Source: Oenanthe sinensis
Taxonomy: Eukaryota > Streptophyta > Magnoliopsida > Apiales > Apiaceae
Assembly: GCA_028671895.1 (NCBI GenBank)
Contig: CM053794.1
Coordinates: forward strand, 36,596,501-36,660,500
Direction of reading: 5' to 3'
DNA length: 64,000 bases
A program made the translations under genes and the position numbers. Under the pieces are notes generated by a model. It saw nothing but the letters and a program-made list of their open reading frames with translations. It was not told the origin of the DNA and did no database searches. Each line of letters opens with the position of its first letter. The first letter of the stretch is position 1. Shown here one piece after another: positions 60,377-64,000 of the stretch.

Positions 60377-63300
60377 TCATCCAAGGATATCAAACTCATG
60401 TGGAAGAAAATCTTCACTTGGCCTATAGTATTTATCAGGGGAATACAGGCTCAGATTAGTCACTTGGCTGGCATATAGGCAGGCGAATCTCTCTACCTGC
60501 ATAGTGCAAAACAAATTAGTGACGCAACTATTGTTGAGCATGATTTGGAGATTCAACTTAACAAAATGTATCAAACCTGGTGAGCAAAACGGGAATTTTG
60601 ATATCCAGTCTTCATCAATTGACCCCATACCTTGTGAAACTAAATATATAAAAAAATATTAAAAATTTAGCTACTGGTAAGAGGAATATCATTTATCAAA
60701 GTCTAACCACATTGATTCGAGACTAATGCATACTCAGTTCAGTTGGTTTAAAATTATAGTCAATCAGAACAAACAAAGAGATTTTAAAACCGCTCACAAG
60801 AATTTAGTAGACCCAGAGATGTAATTCAAATACTTGTTATTTAATAGCTACCTTTTGGTGACATGCTCTTTGAGCTTGTTGATGACTGATGCGTACTTGC
60901 TCCCTTTCAGACTACACAACAAACAAGAAAGACTACCAATAAGGATTTTATATCATTCTCATCCAGCATACATCTACCAAACAAGGAAATCATAATGCAT
61001 TTTTATAAAAAAACATGGATATACCGTTAATTCTTCAAGTTCATCATGCAGCATATCCTTCTCATCAGCATTTACGCCTTCAAACCTGGACCCGTATTTG
61101 AAGGACATTGAAATAAACTATAAATAAAAGAAGATTACGATGTCTAGAACAGTCTGAGATAGCACAATATGATCTTATAAGAAGGATAGATACTAACTTT
61201 AGGGACCACTCCAGCCGGTGTATTTTGTTTTCAATTATGTCACGTTCATTCCTCAATGTTTGAAGTTGCTGTGCAGAAAAGAAGACCTCAGGGTTTATTT
61301 AAGTATAATTAGGTTGACTAGTGTGAAATGCTAATTGATCATCCACCAATATGGCTTAATCAAAATAAAAATAATTAAATAAACACACAAAGCAGTTAGC
61401 TTTTCAAAAAAGTCTGAATACAAGTAACTATTTTATTGGAGGAACAAAAATAGAAGGTCATTCCTAGCCCAAGGTAATAATATATACAATTATCAAGAAT
61501 CATAAAAATCAATGAAATAATTGGGCTAGACATGTAATAAGAGCCTTATTTTTTAATTTCTTTCCAATTACTTACGAGGTGCTTCCATCGCATTGGGAGA
61601 GACTAATCCCTCCCGATACAATGATTTATAATAACAGTCATTACTCATTAGTTATGTCTTAAAAGTAAAGTAGATGTCAATAGAGCACATCAAATGATAA
61701 TAATACCGAATAGTGATAGCTCAACAGGTTTAGAGGCTAAATGAATATTCAAGAAGCATGCACACGAGCTATACTAAAATTTCCACATAACCTGCCTAAA
61801 CTGTGAACAAAATGTTTTGGATTTTAAATTCTGCGCGACTGAAGCAAGTGCAGTTATAGAAGTTACTCAGTGAATATGTACATTTTAAACAATAACAAAC
61901 CTTCTGCACATTAAGGTATTTAAATACTCCAAAAAATTATGTAGTTGCCTCGGCTAAATAAATTTAGAGAATCTTATCCTCAAATTCATTCTTCATACAA
62001 GAAAGTACCTTGCGGCTTCCACGGATTTCCCACAGCAGCTCAACCTCCTTCTCAAGCTCTGGAACAACAAGCATTGTTCTCCAACCTGTTCAAGTAGAAT
62101 ACATAATTTTATAGGTTCAGATTCTGGCAAAAACCGTAAATGAGAATCACTTAGTTCAACAGAATGAACATGATGACTCATGACTCTGAATATACAAAAA
62201 CACCACTACCATTCAACAGCCTGAACATGTTGAATCTTTAATATAAAAAAAATAGTTTCACCAAGATAACAATTTTCAAAAGGAAAGCATAGGCATTAGA
62301 AAACATCAACATATTTTTTTGTGTACTAGTAGGTGCCTAGTTAACTAAGAACCAAAGCTAATTTATTATCATGCTAGAAGATCCTGTCTAGACTATGGTA
62401 CTCAGACTTCCTTTGTCCCAGATTTGGTGTCAAAAAGTGCTCACTTGTATCATGGCTTATAAATATTCACCTATAAGAGAAACTTAGATTTCAATGCCAT
62501 TATAAGAATTTAGTAGAAGGGAAACACAGGTATCAGAGGGCCATCTTACAAGTGACTCGGCCTTTTGGATAATTGATAGCACCCGGGTCTTGGGACAAAA
62601 ACGGTATCCCGACCAATTATGTTTTCAAAGTTGTCAACATTCAAAACTAGATGAAAAGATATACACGCTGCTTAGGTATTAAAAAAAAAGATTATGACGG
62701 ACACCATCCCAACTAAAAAGGGCAGTAAAAACAAATGATATGAATGCTGAATATGAATTTAAAAAGAACCTAAGGATTATACCAAGAATTTTTTTACTGC
62801 GCAATATATCGCCATAGATGTGATCTCCAACATACAAAACCTTGTAAAATTGAACAAAGCATTAGAACTATAAATTTAAATAGAAAAGAACAAGCAATTC
62901 CTTGGTATAGCATTTTGTATAATAATACGCTTAATATGTGAATGGAGCGTAACCATATATGACTTTGACTCTGTTTCAGGTGTCATTACATGCAACCTTG
63001 TTCTTCCTTTTCACTAAAAATAGATATAACATAAATGAATGCTGCTAATATTTATACAAATAACAATTCGGTATCTTGGCACATACCTGCGAACTTGACT
63101 CTATAGCAAGGAGCTTGTGCAAATGACCGACATTGCCTCCCTGAAAAGAAAGGTAATGGATCATCAATTTTGAGATCTAATTATATAAGAAGCCAAAGAT
63201 ATATTTCAGAATTGAATTTATATCCATATTAAACATTGAAAATCTACAATTATAAATATCAACCTGGAAAACTTTGAAGGCTTTTTCACGGCTCTTCAGA

Positions 63301-63512
63301 GGCAAATCTACAGAAGTGCTCCCCACCTTGTTAGTTGGAATAAGATAAAAAGTTAAAGGAAATGCAAAATGAGGTAACAAGTGACTTATATCCGGGACCT
63401 TTACCTAACCTGAACCATAGGAGTGCCGTTGTCAGTATTAAGAAGCATGCCAGATTTAGGTTCAACCTCGAAGAGGTTGGCACGATTCTCATGGAAAAAT
63501 CCCGGCTTTGCA
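60377..63512 (-). CDS. HAD-superfamily (subfamily IG) 5'-nucleotidase, C-terminal part
   Basis: Related to cytosolic purine 5'-nucleotidases that dephosphorylate nucleoside monophosphates. Ten exons on the minus strand are visible: 63512-63410, 63326-63264, 63140-63087, 62840-62783, 62085-62009, 61268-61198, 61085-61025, 60911-60852, 60639-60577, 60496-60377. All are GT-AG with compatible phases, giving about 243 codons. In order they read AKPGFFHENRANLFEVEPKS, VGSTSVDLPLKS, GGNVGHLHKLLAIES, the HAD motif VLYVGDHIYGDILRSKK (acidic residues for Mg), WRTMLVVPELEKEVELLWE, a charged coiled-coil-like stretch (RNERDIIENKIHRLEW), VWGQLMKTGYQNSRFAHQ and SLYSPDKYYRPSEDF, ending HEFDILG. The first visible exon begins with one base of a split codon, so upstream exons with the catalytic DxD motif must lie past 64000 or beyond the plastid insertion. 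What is present shows no damage. Confidence 0.88.
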
Positions 63513-63839
63513 CTGTAATAGATAATAAGTTTAAAGATAATTTTAGTACAACAAAAGACAAAAGTTAGCAAAGCATCACAAGCATATACATTGGTACCAT
63601 AACTGGACATACTTTAAACTGAACTACAATTAAAAGTGAAAGACTTGAAGAACGCTAAATTTATATACATTTTATATCATATTTTCCTCCATTTATCTTT
63701 TGTTTGTTACTAATTGGTCCCAAGTATTAAGAGTGTTTTAACTTGGATGGATGCTAAAGATGATTTTCTATGTTTGTAGGAGAAATTGAGAGAATTATGA
63801 GCAAAAAGAGAGCTAAGAGACAGATTCTTTCAGGGTTAC
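63513..63839. other. Intronic or upstream DNA of the 5'-nucleotidase gene
   Basis: No exon similarity seen. It links the first visible 5'-nucleotidase exon to the plastid-derived block. Confidence 0.5.
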
Positions 63840-64000
63840 TCAAATGAAATAAAGCACTTCGATAAGACCCCATACCTAGAGCTAACATCATATAACCCAA
63901 TTGAGACATTGTGGAAAAGGCTAAACCTCTCTTAATGTCTTTTTGAGCAAGGGCAAAAGTAGCTCCTAATAATATTGTTATTACTCCTACAAAAGAGATT
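63840..64000 (-). pseudogene. ndhF: Plastid ndhF fragment in nuclear DNA (NUPT), runs off the right edge
   Basis: Read on the minus strand from 64000 it encodes, without a stop, ISFVGVITILLGATFALAQK, then DIKRGLAFSTMSQLGYMMLA and LGMGSYRSALFHL. This is an internal membrane segment of the plastid NAD(P)H dehydrogenase subunit 5 (NdhF). Similarity stops abruptly at about 63840, where ndhF would continue with ITHAYSKAL but the window reads into unrelated AT-rich DNA. The base composition and codon use are plastid-like. Only about 53 codons are visible, the piece lacks a start, and it lies beside nuclear exons, so it is a transferred, non-functional fragment. An assembly join is the alternative. 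Confidence 0.85.

Noticed and set aside
61993..62181. 62-codon minus-strand frame
   Set aside because: A shadow frame across 5'-nucleotidase exon 62085-62009; the correct frame gives the conserved WRTMLVVPELE.

Overview
The window is nuclear DNA of a flowering plant, most likely a dicot. Genes have many short exons with GT-AG introns, intergenic DNA is very AT-rich, and the protein families are plant ones: KCS, ZF-HD, RADIALIS-like, SWEET and ERD6-like. I cannot name the species from sequence alone. Exon boundaries are hand-assembled from reading frame, splice sites and family similarity. No alignment was run.

Region 1 (1-10 kb): a possible gene tail at the left edge, a LINE-like remnant, a complete five-exon PCBER/isoflavone-reductase-like gene on the minus strand, a 2.06-kb solo LTR nested in an older repeat that carries a family of perfect hairpins, and a 1.14-kb direct tandem duplication. 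Region 2 (10-24 kb): a 1.26-kb Helitron, a single-exon ZF-HD homeodomain gene, and a putative 4.9-kb Helitron that carries the 3' half of a SWEET sugar-transporter gene broken by an in-frame stop. Region 3 (24-39 kb): a two-exon RADIALIS-like MYB gene, a MITE with clean target duplication, a copia-type LTR holding a GC-rich minisatellite, a single-exon F-box gene, and an acyl/fatty-acyl-AMP ligase pseudogene with a second decayed copy of its 3' end beside it.

Region 4 (39-47 kb): an 18-exon ERD6-like monosaccharide transporter, convergent with an intact single-exon 3-ketoacyl-CoA synthase. Region 5 (47-53 kb): repeats, comprising a mini-Helitron 82 bp upstream of the KCS start codon, a solo LTR, a Stowaway MITE and a further Helitron. 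Region 6 (53-64 kb): a nine-exon Maf-like nucleotide pyrophosphatase, convergent with the 3' ten exons of a HAD-type 5'-nucleotidase whose upstream flank contains a plastid ndhF fragment running off the right edge.

The genes do not form a pathway or operon; this is ordinary plant gene spacing with heavy transposon traffic. I found no convincing new biological system. The notable points are the Helitron gene capture, the plastid-to-nucleus insertion, the conserved hairpin family, and the decay history of the AMP-ligase locus.
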